Shown one piece after another: positions 32,400-32,511 of a DNA stretch of 32,511 bases. The position numbers were made by a program, and so were the translations under genes. The stretch lies in the NCBI GenBank assembly GCA_946410475.1, contig CAMKAM010000003.1, forward strand, positions 1-32,511, read 5' to 3'. This DNA is from an uncultured Bacillota bacterium (GTDB taxonomy: Bacteria; Bacillota; Clostridia; Peptostreptococcales; Anaerovoracaceae). How positions within the stretch are numbered: the stretch's first letter is position 1; each line of letters starts with the position of its first letter. The notes under the pieces were generated by a model. It ran no database searches. It was given only the letters and a program-made list of their open reading frames with translations, and had not been told where the DNA came from.

Positions 32400-32511
32400 C
32401 TACAGGTAATTCCTCGGATTGACCGGGCTGCCGTTCACCCTTACTTCGAAGTGGCAGTGCACTCCGGTCGAAGCTCCCGTGCTGCCGGCGAGGGCTATCG
32501 TGTCGCCCCTG
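32400..32511 (-). CDS. M23-family (LytM-like) peptidase, C-terminal fragment
   Basis: Only the last 36 codons are in the window. They read GDTIALAGSTGASTGVHCHF, then EVRVNGSPVNPRNYL and stop. The HCHFE motif supplies the final zinc-side histidine of lysostaphin-type endopeptidases, which cut peptidoglycan cross-links. The 5' part lies beyond the right edge. It is probably co-transcribed with recJ and the S41 protease. Confidence 0.85.
   Translation of the reverse strand, partial: RGDTIALAGSTGASTGVHCHFEVRVNGSPVNPRNYL

Noticed and set aside
1..32511. GTAAGC/GCTTAC as a DNA uptake sequence
   Set aside because: Nearly all copies fall on Ala-Tyr or Val-Ser codons, the flanks are not conserved, and copies are not concentrated in terminators.

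Overview
This window reads as chromosomal core DNA of a Gram-positive anaerobe of the Clostridia (Firmicutes). The evidence is YerC/TrpR-like and RecX proteins, a class 1B dihydroorotate dehydrogenase (PyrD plus PyrK), an aspartate transcarbamylase with a PyrI subunit, strong AGGAGG-type ribosome sites with some TTG starts, and roughly balanced base composition. A relative of the Anaerovoracaceae/Mogibacterium group is possible, but I cannot fix the genus. Most genes lie on the minus strand; only rpsT, deoD with its regulator, and one DMT transporter are on the plus strand. I see no mobile element, CRISPR array or phage gene.

Layout. 1-2252: lepA (its last few codons lie outside the window) diverges from rpsT, which is followed by two matched hairpins and a terminator. 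2324-5271: a secreted GHL10-type glycosyl hydrolase and an acyl-CoA synthetase. 5450-6534: purine nucleoside phosphorylase (deoD), overlapping a short DtxR/MntR-type metal regulator. 6595-15774: pyrimidine biosynthesis in two minus-strand units, pyrE-pyrB-pyrI and pyc-pyrC-pyrK-pyrD-pyrF, separated by a terminator and a promoter. Pyruvate carboxylase heads the second unit and can supply oxaloacetate for the aspartate used by PyrB. Carbamoyl-phosphate synthase and PyrR are not here. 15832-18382: an alpha/beta hydrolase, a hotdog thioesterase and an EamA permease. 18529-18617: tRNA-Ser(CGA) with its own promoter and terminator. 18675-21447: an anchored DNA/RNA endonuclease and a LysR regulator, the latter divergent from a second EamA permease across a region with a clear dyad operator.

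21395-24180: a diacylglycerol-kinase-like enzyme and a secreted SH3b/GH73-type glucosaminidase. The glucosaminidase promoter carries a dyad, and its leader looks like an attenuator. 24181-29509: a tightly packed seven-gene unit, yerC - phosphopantetheinyl transferase - recX - tcdA - rmuC - metallophosphoesterase - pyrimidine-nucleoside phosphorylase. 29564-32511: an S41 C-terminal processing protease, recJ, and the tail of an M23 peptidase.

I did not find a clear new multi-gene system. The observations most worth checking are non-coding: the leader and operator before the glucosaminidase, the covarying twin hairpins after rpsT, the LysR operator, and a marked GCT-TAC codon-pair preference. 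Among the genes, pyc heading a pyrimidine unit and the hybrid metal-site residues of the DtxR-type regulator stand out.
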